A stretch of DNA of 52,534 nt, taken from positions 1 through 52,534 of the forward strand of contig CATKAZ010000103.1 of the NCBI GenBank assembly GCA_949745795.1, read 5' to 3'. Position 1 is the first letter of the stretch, and the number at the start of each line of letters is the position of its first letter. A program made the translations under genes and the position numbers. The stretch is from an uncultured Oscillospiraceae bacterium (lineage in GTDB: Bacteria > Bacillota > Clostridia > Oscillospirales > Ruminococcaceae). Shown here piece by piece: positions 10,378 to 19,283 of this stretch. The notes below the pieces were generated by a model, which saw nothing but the letters and a program-made list of their open reading frames with translations, was not told where the DNA came from and ran no database searches.

Positions 10378-10483
10378 AAGCACACCTCTTGCAGTAAATT
10401 TTGCCGCATATGCGACTTGTCTTATTAATGCTTATGAAATATTTCCGGTAAATATACCGATAAAATAATATATAAACCGTTGA

Positions 10484-10954
10484 TTACAGAATTTTTTCCA
10501 TTCCTATTTTCTGCGGCTTTAAACCGCATCTTTCATAGAACTTTACAGCACGTTCATTGCATGTCCAAACATTAAGCGTAACATTATAGCAGCCGATTTT
10601 TTCAGCATACTCAACAACAGCATTATATACTTTTTCTCCGATGTTATTTCCTCTGATTTTTTCATCTACGCACAAATCATCAAGATACAATGTTTTTATA
10701 TCAGTCAATACAGAATCTCCAACACTTTCACTTATAATACATAACGCATATCCCAAAACATTATTGTTTTCATCAACAGCTACCAAAACAGGTCTGTTCT
10801 CGTCATTAATTATTTCTTCAAGCTGTTCCGGAGAATATTTCTTACCGTCTTTTCTGAATAAATCCGGTCTGCCCTCATGATGTACATTACATATCTGCAA
10901 AAGGAGATTGCTTATCCCTTCTATATCACCCTTCTGAGCCATTCGTATCTGCAT
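10484..10954 (-). CDS. GNAT family N-acetyltransferase
   Basis: This 156-residue single-domain GNAT protein has the acetyl-CoA motif A at LDDLCVDEKIRGNNIGEKVY and the terminal motif B VWTCNERAVKFYERCGL. The acceptor cannot be told from sequence. It is the last gene of the alaS-headed run, 15 bases after the ArsC-like gene, with CGGAGG before the ATG. About 106 bases separate it from the amidase gene; that gap contains a small CGGTA/TACCG hairpin but no clear U-run. Confidence 0.85.
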   Translation of the reverse strand: MQIRMAQKGDIEGISNLLLQICNVHHEGRPDLFRKDGKKYSPEQLEEIINDENRPVLVAVDENNNVLGYALCIISESVGDSVLTDIKTLYLDDLCVDEKIRGNNIGEKVYNAVVEYAEKIGCYNVTLNVWTCNERAVKFYERCGLKPQKIGMEKIL

Positions 10955-10969
10955 TTATATAACCTCCGA

Positions 10970-11317
10970 TTATTTTATAGCTTCCCATTCGGCTTCTTTA
11001 AATCCTACCAGTACAATATCATCATTAACCAATATAGGCCGCTTCACAAGCATACCGTCAGTTGCAAGCAGTTTTAATTGTTCATCTTCCGTCATTTCAG
11101 ACAGCTTATCCTTTAAATTCATTGATCTGTAAATAAGACCGCTAGTATTAAAAAATCTTTTCAAAGGCAATCCGCTTTTTTTATACCACTCAACAAGCTC
11201 ATCATACGATGGATTGTTTTCCTTAATATCCCTTATTTCATAGCTTATATTATTATCATCAAGCCATTTCATAGCCTTTTTGCATGTAGTACATTTAGGA
11301 TAGCAAACATAAATCAT
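10970..11317 (-). CDS. ArsC/Spx-family thioredoxin-fold protein
   Basis: This 115-residue protein has the family start YPKCTTCKKAMKWL, with Cys9 and Cys12 forming a CxxC pair, and the conserved GLPLKRFFNTSG and VKRPILV blocks. ArsC-family members reduce arsenate or act like Spx on RNA polymerase. The CxxC and length fit either, and there is no arsenic operon nearby. I therefore call the family only. It sits 15 bases after the histidine phosphatase gene with a strong AAAGGAG site. Confidence 0.85.
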   Translation of the reverse strand: MIYVCYPKCTTCKKAMKWLDDNNISYEIRDIKENNPSYDELVEWYKKSGLPLKRFFNTSGLIYRSMNLKDKLSEMTEDEQLKLLATDGMLVKRPILVNDDIVLVGFKEAEWEAIK

Positions 11318-11332
11318 TTTATTTTTCTCCTT

Positions 11333-12058
11333 TCAGTCATGACGTTCGTCCGTATTATCATACATTTCGCAGAATCTTCCGGCAAATGACGGTTCTTCTC
11401 CTGCCGTATAAAGATGTGAAATATCACCAAATGAAAGCATTCTGAAATATGCCGTACCCTTTCGGCGTTCTTCTGTTGCAAGAGTAGTAACAGAAGTCGG
11501 CAAAGCACAGGTTCCATGCCATAATAACATTGGAGATATACCCAACAGATGCCCCAGCATAACGCATTCCACTCCAAAGTGACAAAACAGCGCTATAGTA
11601 TCACAATTCGGACTAACTGCCCTGTAGCAGTTTCCGTTTCTCTCATATCCGTTAGCTGCAATAATTTCATCAAGTCCCCTGTAAACACGTTCCGCCTCAC
11701 TGATTACATTCCCCTCCGTCATTACAGGGGTTGTGTGCCACAAATCCCGACGGTAATATTTTTCTTCAACAGTCCATTCAGCAGGAAGCCAGTCCCAAGT
11801 TACTTTTCTGTTTCCGTCTGAACCGATAATCGGAGCTTCAAATTCTCTGAGCCATTTGCATTCTTCCGCTTTACGGTTCATCGCCTTTAGTGTATAATCT
11901 GCCGTTGCTTTGGCTCTTCCAAGAGGAGAAACGTAAAACTTTTTAATGTCCGTTTTTGATATTCTTTCAGATAAAAGCTTCGCCTCTGTTTTTCCTTTTT
12001 CAGTCAATGAATCAATAGTGTAATCAGGATCGCCGTGTCTTATTATAAGTATCTTCAT
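11333..12058 (-). CDS. Histidine phosphatase family protein (phosphoglycerate mutase-like)
   Basis: This 241-residue cytosolic protein begins with the catalytic RHG motif (IIRHGDPDY, His8) and has the second family block SPLGRAKATA. The late catalytic His is in LFCHFGVECVM. Substrate cannot be assigned; the family covers phosphoglycerate mutases, cobalamin phosphatases and general phosphatases. It lies between the DHHW/MBOAT acetylation pair and the ArsC-like gene with gaps of 19 and 15 bases. Confidence 0.87.
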   Translation of the reverse strand: MKILIIRHGDPDYTIDSLTEKGKTEAKLLSERISKTDIKKFYVSPLGRAKATADYTLKAMNRKAEECKWLREFEAPIIGSDGNRKVTWDWLPAEWTVEEKYYRRDLWHTTPVMTEGNVISEAERVYRGLDEIIAANGYERNGNCYRAVSPNCDTIALFCHFGVECVMLGHLLGISPMLLWHGTCALPTSVTTLATEERRKGTAYFRMLSFGDISHLYTAGEEPSFAGRFCEMYDNTDERHD

Positions 12059-12077
12059 TTGTTTTCCCTCACATATC

Positions 12078-13217
12078 TCAATTAAAAAATCCTGCTATTT
12101 TAATATTTTTATCTTCTGCAAAGGTTGAAGCATTATACAGAAAAAGCGTTTGTTCATAATCGTCAGGATTTACAAAATCGCTTACAGAGGTTTTTACATA
12201 TCTGAGATCAATAACCGCAATTTCCGAATAATGCTGGGTAAGAAACGGTATAAACGAATTTGCATAAGAATCTTTTATAATAAGGATTTTTTTGTCGTTA
12301 TCAACATTTGTTTTAATATTGGTATACGCTCTGTTTTCACCAAGAAAAACACAGTACTTATCCTTTTTTTCAAGGTAATCCATAAAATAAATACTGTCAT
12401 AATGGGTTTCGGAAACGCCGTCATTACAAATCACATCAGTAACCTCAGTACCGTTTTTACAGTTGAAAACATCAATAACATCAGCCGCCGTTTTATTGTA
12501 AAGACACTTTGAATAAAACGTTCCTCTGAAATCACTGCTGTAACATTCTTTAGAAAATTCTTCGATAGGTACCGGCTTTTGACCTAGCAATTCAATTGCT
12601 TTCACATATGCGCAGTATGCGCCGTAGCTTGTCCAATGATGATCATTTCTGTAATAAATATAACTATTCTTTTCACACACCATTGTATTAAAAACATCAA
12701 TAACATTTACATTTTCTGAAAAACCCGAACAGGTTTCAGCAATAAACTTTCCTTGATCAAGCTGCGGAGCAAATTCAGGAAGTAATTCGGAGTAAATTCC
12801 CGCCGACGTAGGAGCAATCATAGCAAATATATCTGTATTGTAATTCTCTGCAAAATCGTTTATTGCCCGTACTGATTTTATAACTTCTTCATAATCAGGC
12901 TCATGAAGCTTTTCTATAAGCATGCTATCGGTTATATAAATCCCGTTTATGATATCCTTTCCCGAAATTCTGTCAAGACTCATTTTAGCCTGCACCCATT
13001 TCAATCTATCCGGAAAATGGTCTGAAAGATATTTTTCAAGATCATGCATATAGCTTTTATCTGAAACGGCTGACGCATTAAGCTTTGGAATTTTAGCCAG
13101 CATTCTGTTTTCTTCAGCTGAATAACTGCTTTTTTTGGAAAATATAAAAACTATAGGCATGATAACAGTCATAGCTGCAAATAAAATTGCTGATAAAAAT
13201 TTTTGTATACTGCTCAT
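12078..13217 (-). CDS. DHHW/AlgJ-AlgX-like SGNH-type O-acetylation protein
   Basis: This 379-residue protein has one N-terminal membrane anchor and a large outside domain. The signature DHHWTSYGAY and a late KDSYANSFIPFL block match the DHHW/AlgX/AlgJ group of acetyl-handling SGNH-like proteins. Its gene follows an MBOAT gene by 12 bases. In the known arrangement, MBOAT moves an acetyl group across the membrane and the DHHW protein attaches it to a surface polysaccharide. The target polymer is unknown, as no polysaccharide cluster is in the window. Confidence 0.85.
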   Translation of the reverse strand: MSSIQKFLSAILFAAMTVIMPIVFIFSKKSSYSAEENRMLAKIPKLNASAVSDKSYMHDLEKYLSDHFPDRLKWVQAKMSLDRISGKDIINGIYITDSMLIEKLHEPDYEEVIKSVRAINDFAENYNTDIFAMIAPTSAGIYSELLPEFAPQLDQGKFIAETCSGFSENVNVIDVFNTMVCEKNSYIYYRNDHHWTSYGAYCAYVKAIELLGQKPVPIEEFSKECYSSDFRGTFYSKCLYNKTAADVIDVFNCKNGTEVTDVICNDGVSETHYDSIYFMDYLEKKDKYCVFLGENRAYTNIKTNVDNDKKILIIKDSYANSFIPFLTQHYSEIAVIDLRYVKTSVSDFVNPDDYEQTLFLYNASTFAEDKNIKIAGFFN

Positions 13218-13229
13218 TTTTATATCCTC

Positions 13230-14621
13230 CTAAAATCTGAAATACAAAAACGGATTATAACTGGCATCGGCAAGATAAGCTGTACAAATCAACATTACCG
13301 CTATTTGAATAAAAGGTACAGCAGAATTTATAATTTTTGAAGCAACCGTACTCTGCTTTAATCTTTTCAGTATTTTTCCAAATAATCCTCCGCAGCATAA
13401 AATACAGAATATAAAAATAATCCCATAGTTTTTCAGCTGAAACAATGCAAATGAATCTGCAATATTTCCATTCCCATAAAACATAGCTTTATAATATTGA
13501 AGCGATTCGGTAAGATTATTTGTATCAAATAACACCCATCCCAAAACTACAAGAATAAAAGTATAAATAATACTAATCACCGGATTTGCTTTCTCAAGAT
13601 ATTTTCCTAAAAACAGTTTTTCAGCTATAATTATAACTCCGAAATAAAGTCCCCATAAAATAAAATTCCAACTTGCCCCATGCCATAAGCCTGTTAATCC
13701 CCAGACAATCAATAGGTTTCTCAAAGTTTTATATTTGCCTTTTCGGTTACCGCCTAGAGGTATGTAAACATATGAGCGAAACCATGAACCTAAAGTAATA
13801 TGCCATCTTCTCCAAAATTCGGAAATACTTCGGGAAATATACGGGTGACGAAAGTTTTCAGGAAAATTAAAACCAAGCATTTTTCCAAGTCCAACAGCCA
13901 TATCAGAATAACCTGAAAAGTCGTAATATATCTGGAACGTAAACGCTAAAATTCCAATCCACGCTGTCAATACCGAAATTTCCGAATAATCCATGCCTTT
14001 AATTTCAGTCCAAAGCAAGCCTATATTATTGGCAAGCAAAACCTTTTTAGCAAGTCCCTTTATGAAAATTCCTGCACCTTCACCCAGAAGATATATGTTA
14101 ATTTTTCTAAAGTTAATTTCATTTTGAACATCCTCATACCTTACAATAGGTCCTGCAACAATCTGAGGAAACAATGTAACATAAGCCGCATAATTTATAA
14201 AATTCTTCTGTACTTTAATTTTTCTCATGTACATATCTATCGTATAAGATATACTCTGGAAGGTATAAAAGGATATACCTACCGGAAGCGGAAGCTTTTT
14301 TAATTCTATGCCGAAAATTCCAGCAAAAAAGCTGCTGTACTTAAAAGTAAATAAAATTCCAAGATTAATTATCAGCGACGAAACCAATGCCAGGGTACGT
14401 ATTTTTTGCGAGGCATCAAACCTGTCTATTATCCTTCCGGCAGTATAATCAACCAAGGTTGTCAGCAGCATCAGAAAAACATAAATCGGTTCGCCCCATG
14501 CATAAAAAAATAATCCGGAAATTAAAAGGACTATATTTTTAATTTTATTCGGAGAAATATAATAAATAATCAACATACACGGAAGAAAAAAATAAAGAAA
14601 TATAATACTTGAAAAAACCAT
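13230..14621 (-). CDS. MBOAT family O-acyltransferase (AlgI/PatA-like)
   Basis: This 463-residue multi-pass membrane protein has the MBOAT signatures PQIVAGPIVRYEDV and SRSISEFWRRWHITLGSWFR. The catalytic-His block is GLWHGASWNFILWGLYFG. It probably channels acetyl groups through the membrane for polysaccharide O-acetylation together with the next gene. Its ATG directly follows the stop codon of the Toprim gene (TAGATG), with GGAGGG inside that upstream gene, so the two are translationally linked. Confidence 0.92.
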   Translation of the reverse strand: MVFSSIIFLYFFLPCMLIIYYISPNKIKNIVLLISGLFFYAWGEPIYVFLMLLTTLVDYTAGRIIDRFDASQKIRTLALVSSLIINLGILFTFKYSSFFAGIFGIELKKLPLPVGISFYTFQSISYTIDMYMRKIKVQKNFINYAAYVTLFPQIVAGPIVRYEDVQNEINFRKINIYLLGEGAGIFIKGLAKKVLLANNIGLLWTEIKGMDYSEISVLTAWIGILAFTFQIYYDFSGYSDMAVGLGKMLGFNFPENFRHPYISRSISEFWRRWHITLGSWFRSYVYIPLGGNRKGKYKTLRNLLIVWGLTGLWHGASWNFILWGLYFGVIIIAEKLFLGKYLEKANPVISIIYTFILVVLGWVLFDTNNLTESLQYYKAMFYGNGNIADSFALFQLKNYGIIFIFCILCCGGLFGKILKRLKQSTVASKIINSAVPFIQIAVMLICTAYLADASYNPFLYFRF

Positions 14622-15221
14622 CTATTTCCCTCCGCCAATTATATTTGTCATTATATTTTCCAGCTGACAGCAGTCCATCATAGTATTTAAAACTTCAAGC
14701 ATAGAATTAGCCGTCAGTAATGATGGCAAGTTTAAATACTCAAGAAGACGTTTTCGTAACACTGCACTGTTTTTGCCGCCCGAAAGACCCATCAAATACA
14801 AATCCGTCTTAGTAATTTTCCGAGAATCGTCTTTTTCGCACTCAGCAGTCAAAATTCCGGCCTTTTCAAAAGCATTAAGTATTATACTTTTCTCTACACC
14901 TTCAACACCCAGCTTTCCCTCCGCAGACGGTTTAACTTTTCTCTTTTCCTTTCCCATAATATCAGGTATGTAAACATTATATATTTTACCGTTTCTTACT
15001 GCCCCCTTAATATGATTTCTTATTGCAAAACCTGCCTTGTCCGAATCAGTAAGAATGACAATACCTGTATTCATTGCATAAAATCTTATAAGCTCCAGCT
15101 TTTCACGGTCTGTAAAAATTCCGAAGCCATTGGTCACTATTATTACAGCGTCAATAAAAGAAGAAATTTTAATTTTATCATATTTCCCCTCTACAATTAT
15201 TGCCTGTTCAATCTTTATCAT
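14622..15221 (-). CDS. Toprim-domain protein, ribonuclease M5-like
   Basis: This 199-residue protein starts with a Toprim domain: Glu in IIVEGKYDK (residues 8-16), a TNGFG block and the acidic ILTDSDKAG motif near 57. A later LGVEGVEKSIILNAFEKAG block resembles the GVEHAS-type segment of RNase M5, which matures 5S rRNA. RNase M5 genes normally neighbour ksgA or tatD; here the neighbours are holA and an MBOAT gene, so another Toprim nuclease role remains possible. It lies 15 bases after holA. Confidence 0.7.
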   Translation of the reverse strand: MIKIEQAIIVEGKYDKIKISSFIDAVIIVTNGFGIFTDREKLELIRFYAMNTGIVILTDSDKAGFAIRNHIKGAVRNGKIYNVYIPDIMGKEKRKVKPSAEGKLGVEGVEKSIILNAFEKAGILTAECEKDDSRKITKTDLYLMGLSGGKNSAVLRKRLLEYLNLPSLLTANSMLEVLNTMMDCCQLENIMTNIIGGGK

Positions 15222-15236
15222 CTCAACACATCCTAT

Positions 15237-16283
15237 TTATCTTCTCGCTGCTATAAGCATTTCCGTCAAAGCTTTCTCAAGAATAATCTTATGAGACGCC
15301 GAAGACTGCTTAAGCTTTTTGTCTGTATCACGCAGTATACTAATGCAGCTGCGTATATTTTCAAGTGAAATTTTACGGCAATCCCTATAAGCATTATTTA
15401 CCGCAAATTCTCTTCCTTTATATTTAAAATCATTTATTATATCATTCTGCCGCTTGTCTACAGTCATTGCCGCTCTTGCACGGTATAGATCAAGAAATGC
15501 CATAGATATTGCCGACAGTACTGCTACAGGCTCATTTCGTTTATCCAGCAGATCATTCAGAAGAAAAAAAGCCTGTCCGGCGTTCATCGAAACTACTGCT
15601 TTAGCAAGTTTAAACGAATCTGTCTCAATTTGTCCGGATACCAAAGAGTCAATGTCTTCCATTCTGATTTCTTCATTTTCTCTGTATGCGCATAGCTTTT
15701 CAAGCTCATTATGAATCTGCATTGAGTCAAGGAGACAATATTCCGCCAACTTTTCAGCATTTCGTTTTGAGATCGTACAACCGCTTTTCTGAACTGTATC
15801 CGTAATCGTCTTTATCATTACAGGCATTGTTTTTAAACCGCATTCACAAACCATTCCCTTTTTAACGATACAATCGACTAATTTTTTATTTTTTCCCGTT
15901 AAAAATCTTTTACCGTTTTTTACGTCAAACCCCGTAATATTTATTATCAAAACTGTATAATCCGGAATGTTTTCCACTGAGTCAGTAAGCTGATTAAGCT
16001 TATCCGTACTAAGCTCTTCTGCATTCAGATCATTAACGAGTATAACATTGTATTCTGTAAACATAGGATTAATTTCCATAATGTCCAGCAAATTACTTAT
16101 ATCAATATTTTTTCCTTCTATTTTAGTACAGTTATTACTATGATTTTTACCTAGAGTTTTTTTCAGAATAGCCTTAGTTATGCCTTCAACAGTAAGAATA
16201 TCTTTGCCGTAAATATAATAAACATTGCTAAATTCACCTGTTTTAAGTCTTTTTAAAATATCAGCAGAATTTATTTCTGGCAT
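15237..16283 (-). CDS. holA: DNA polymerase III subunit delta (HolA)
   Basis: The 348-residue protein fits HolA, the clamp-loader subunit that opens the beta clamp. Seen features are the N-terminal YYIYGKDILTVEG block, a middle domain with NKKLVDCIVKKG and LAEYCLLDSMQIHNELEKL, and a helical C-terminus ending in KIILEKALTEML. The frame is open further upstream into comEC, but GGAGGA stands 7 nt before the ATG at 16283, which gives a normal HolA start one base after the comEC stop codon. The comEC-holA order is common in Firmicutes. Confidence 0.9.
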   Translation of the reverse strand: MPEINSADILKRLKTGEFSNVYYIYGKDILTVEGITKAILKKTLGKNHSNNCTKIEGKNIDISNLLDIMEINPMFTEYNVILVNDLNAEELSTDKLNQLTDSVENIPDYTVLIINITGFDVKNGKRFLTGKNKKLVDCIVKKGMVCECGLKTMPVMIKTITDTVQKSGCTISKRNAEKLAEYCLLDSMQIHNELEKLCAYRENEEIRMEDIDSLVSGQIETDSFKLAKAVVSMNAGQAFFLLNDLLDKRNEPVAVLSAISMAFLDLYRARAAMTVDKRQNDIINDFKYKGREFAVNNAYRDCRKISLENIRSCISILRDTDKKLKQSSASHKIILEKALTEMLIAARR

Positions 16284-16284
16284 A

Positions 16285-18369
16285 TCATAATCCTCCAATT
16301 GAAAATTCGCCGTTATTATCGGCTTTAATAATAACATTTGTTTTACATACCGCATTGATTTTATTTTCTTCATTTTCATATTTCGGAATTATAAGAGTTT
16401 TACATTCCGGAGGCTCAAACAAATTATCATATTCGGCAAAAATATCTGCATAATCGGTGTTTTTACAATTATCACATATAAATGAAAATTCACCGTAATT
16501 TATTTTTATTTCCGTATTAGAAATGTTTATTAAATATTCTTCATACTTCAAAGTTATATTTTTATAATCCGTAAATTCAGGCAGTATACCGCACACTTTC
16601 ATATCTTGTCTTATACATGTTTCTGCGGGAATAAAAATTCTGCCCACTTCCAACAAAGAAAAATTGTTGTTATAGGACGGCATAGTACTGTACGGCGACT
16701 TCTTAATCATTATATTATTAACATTTGTTATGTTGCTATCACTAAGATAATTTTTAACATAACTTACATTATCCTTCTTACCGGAAATATCAATAATATC
16801 CGCTGAAAACTTATGTGCAACAACGATAACATCAATTTCATCTTTTCCTAATACAGCTATTTTAAGATCGTTTCTGCTTAAAAAATTAAGTACAGATACA
16901 CTTGTACAAAAAATCACCATTGATGTAATGACTGCAATAATTTCGGTTTTATGATTTTTAAATATAAAAAACGTTAATACACAGAAAATTAACAAAATAC
17001 CTGCAATAATCTTAGCATTTCTATCAAAACTCATATATGTAAACTTATGCTGACCTATAAATCTTACTGCTTTCAGTTCAACATGACACAATAATCCGGC
17101 GATTTTTATTATTAAAACAGGTTTTAAAAAAATAGTCAGCGAAGCTATTAACGCCAAAAACAATGCCGCCATACAAATCGGAGTAAGAAAAATATTAGCT
17201 AACGGCGAAAAGAACGAACCCTCCCCAAAGCACATAACCGTAACCGGAAAAATAACTACGGATACACAAAACATGTAAGTTGCTTTTTTAATATTTCTCT
17301 GACAAAAATTTTGATTTTTCATTTTGTCCGTCATGTACGGCGCAAATACTCCCGCACCGAAAGCGCCTGTCAAAGACAAAATCAATGACGGATTTCTTAT
17401 AGAAAAAGGACAACCGACAGTCAATATAATAAGTGAAATAAATAATGAATTTAAAGTATCCGAATACCTAAAAAACAACGGAGCTGCATACACAAGAGTC
17501 ATCATAAAAGCCGCTCTCATAACCGACAGGGATAGTCCGCTGCAAACCGCAAACAGCAGCATAACCATCTCAAGCAAAATAAATTTGCTTATTCTGCCCA
17601 ATTTCAATTTATTAAATATAAATGAAAAAATACCGCAGAATAATACAAGATGAAGACCTGATACAGCCATAACATGACCTATTCCCGTTCTGAAAAATAA
17701 TTCGTTGTCATCTTCAGATATCTTAGATTTATCGCCGAAAAGCATACCTGTCAGCATAGCGCTTTCATCATTCGGTAAACATGACGCAATAAATTCCGTT
17801 ACATAATCCTTATACCCGTTTAAAATTCTTAAAACAGAAAAGTTATCATTTCGTGTAATATGTACTGCCGAAACCTTATCGGATATCAAATATATTCCCT
17901 TTGATTTATAATAATCTCTCTGATTAAAAAGATAATTATTTTCCGGTATCTTTAAACTGCCTTCAAAATAAAATTTATCATTTATACGGCAATTAAATGA
18001 TTCTGAATATACTATTACCTTTGCATCTACATTATTATTAATTTTTCCTTTTACTAAATATCTTGATTTGTCACCTGAATATTCTGTAAATTCCAGTATA
18101 TTACCGCTGAAGCTAACAGCTTCATTACTGAAATTAACTACAGATTTATATACAAATATATCATAAATTCTGTAAAATCCCACAGAAACCGACAATACAG
18201 CAAGAATCAAAAATATCTCTTTAAACTTTTGCTTAAAAAGATATTTCATTATCATAAATAATATTACATATAATGGTAAAATAATAAAATCAAATGCCGG
18301 ATGCAGAAATGAAGCCAATAACAAACCTGTTCCCCATGCCGCACCGGCATATACAATTTTACGTCTCAA
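16285..18369 (-). CDS. comEC: ComEC/Rec2-family DNA uptake channel with degenerate C-terminal domain
   Basis: This 694-residue multi-pass membrane protein has the N-terminal OB-like DUF4131 region and the competence domain signature FFRTGIGHVMAVSGLHLVLF near 225-244. ComEC carries single-stranded DNA across the membrane during transformation. After about residue 500 comes a soluble domain in the place of the metallo-beta-lactamase domain. No HxHxDH motif or other His cluster is visible there, so that nuclease-like centre looks lost. The likely start is TTG, two bases after the upstream stop codon, with no clear Shine-Dalgarno; an in-frame TAA 9 bases upstream blocks any longer form. Confidence 0.85.
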   Translation of the reverse strand: MRRKIVYAGAAWGTGLLLASFLHPAFDFIILPLYVILFMIMKYLFKQKFKEIFLILAVLSVSVGFYRIYDIFVYKSVVNFSNEAVSFSGNILEFTEYSGDKSRYLVKGKINNNVDAKVIVYSESFNCRINDKFYFEGSLKIPENNYLFNQRDYYKSKGIYLISDKVSAVHITRNDNFSVLRILNGYKDYVTEFIASCLPNDESAMLTGMLFGDKSKISEDDNELFFRTGIGHVMAVSGLHLVLFCGIFSFIFNKLKLGRISKFILLEMVMLLFAVCSGLSLSVMRAAFMMTLVYAAPLFFRYSDTLNSLFISLIILTVGCPFSIRNPSLILSLTGAFGAGVFAPYMTDKMKNQNFCQRNIKKATYMFCVSVVIFPVTVMCFGEGSFFSPLANIFLTPICMAALFLALIASLTIFLKPVLIIKIAGLLCHVELKAVRFIGQHKFTYMSFDRNAKIIAGILLIFCVLTFFIFKNHKTEIIAVITSMVIFCTSVSVLNFLSRNDLKIAVLGKDEIDVIVVAHKFSADIIDISGKKDNVSYVKNYLSDSNITNVNNIMIKKSPYSTMPSYNNNFSLLEVGRIFIPAETCIRQDMKVCGILPEFTDYKNITLKYEEYLINISNTEIKINYGEFSFICDNCKNTDYADIFAEYDNLFEPPECKTLIIPKYENEENKINAVCKTNVIIKADNNGEFSIGGL

Positions 18370-18371
18370 TT

Positions 18372-18908
18372 TTATTTAAAAAACAGCGGAAGCTTTTCAA
18401 GAAAAATAATATCTTTCCTGTCAGCCGCATCTCCCTCGGCAAGTACTGCCGATTTGCAGACAATACTTCCCCCTGCTTTTTCCACAAGAGCCACAAGTGA
18501 ATTCAACGATTCACCGGTACTTATAACATCATCGGCTATAAGTACTCTTTTACCTTTCAATGCATTCATATCTTGTTCAGACAGATAAAGGGTCTGCTTT
18601 TTGTCAGTCGTAATAGACTTTACCTCAAATGACACCGGATTTTTCATATATAGCTTTACTGATTTTCTTGCGACTATATAATTTTTACCGCTTTGTCTTG
18701 ACATTTCATATCCAAGAGGAATGCCCTTGCTTTCGGCAGTTACAATAACATCAAATTCCGGAATCTTTTTCAACAGCTCTTTAGCACACTCTATAGTAAG
18801 CTCCACATCGGAAAACATTATAAAAGCAGCTATATCAAGCTTATCGTTAATAGGACAAATAGGCAGTTCTCTTTTAAGACCTGCTACATTCAGCGTATAA
18901 GTTTTCAT
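18372..18908 (-). CDS. Purine/pyrimidine phosphoribosyltransferase (Apt-like)
   Basis: This 178-residue protein has a type I PRTase PRPP loop, VLIADDVISTGESL, near residue 125-138, and an N-terminal VTAESKGIPLGYEMSR block like that of adenine phosphoribosyltransferases. It should salvage a base with PRPP, with adenine or xanthine the best guesses. GGAGGA precedes the ATG by 5 nt. It sits between the HIT gene (14 bases) and comEC (2 bases), inside the alaS-headed run. Confidence 0.82.
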   Translation of the reverse strand: MKTYTLNVAGLKRELPICPINDKLDIAAFIMFSDVELTIECAKELLKKIPEFDVIVTAESKGIPLGYEMSRQSGKNYIVARKSVKLYMKNPVSFEVKSITTDKKQTLYLSEQDMNALKGKRVLIADDVISTGESLNSLVALVEKAGGSIVCKSAVLAEGDAADRKDIIFLEKLPLFFK

Positions 18909-18922
18909 TTTATCCTCCGAAT

Positions 18923-19270
18923 TTACACTGCGCTTTCGCTGCTCCAGCCCATTTTTTTGCCGGCAAGAACATGAAAATGAAGATGATGAACACTTTGTCC
19001 CGCATCATCGCCACAGTTTGTTATTACTCTATATCCGTCTGCAAAGCCTTCATCAGCGGCAATTTTAGCAGCCACTTCAAAAATGTGTGCAACATACTTT
19101 GAATTTTCAGCATTTACAGCAGAAGCTCCGCTGATATGCTCTTTAGGAATTATAAGATAGTGAATCGGTGCAATCGGCTCAATATCCTTGAATGCGTAAA
19201 CCATATCGTCCTCATATATTTTACTGCTGGGGATTTCTCCTGCAATTATTTTACAAAATAAACAATCCAT
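18923..19270 (-). CDS. HIT family nucleotide hydrolase (Hint-like)
   Basis: This 115-residue protein has the family's CLFCKIIAGEIPSSKIYEDD start and the histidine triad HHLHFHVLAG, in which HLHFH carries the catalytic His. Hint proteins hydrolyse AMP-N conjugates, including lysyl- and other aminoacyl-adenylates, which fits its place 13 bases after alaS. The N-terminal CxxC with the downstream His may bind zinc as in many bacterial members. Confidence 0.92.
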   Translation of the reverse strand: MDCLFCKIIAGEIPSSKIYEDDMVYAFKDIEPIAPIHYLIIPKEHISGASAVNAENSKYVAHIFEVAAKIAADEGFADGYRVITNCGDDAGQSVHHLHFHVLAGKKMGWSSESAV

Positions 19271-19283
19271 TTAAAATATCTCC

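Noticed and set aside
10380-10484. Terminator between the GNAT and amidase genes (CGGTA/TACCG hairpin)
   Set aside because: The stem is only 5-6 bp and no T run follows on the minus strand, so I did not call it.
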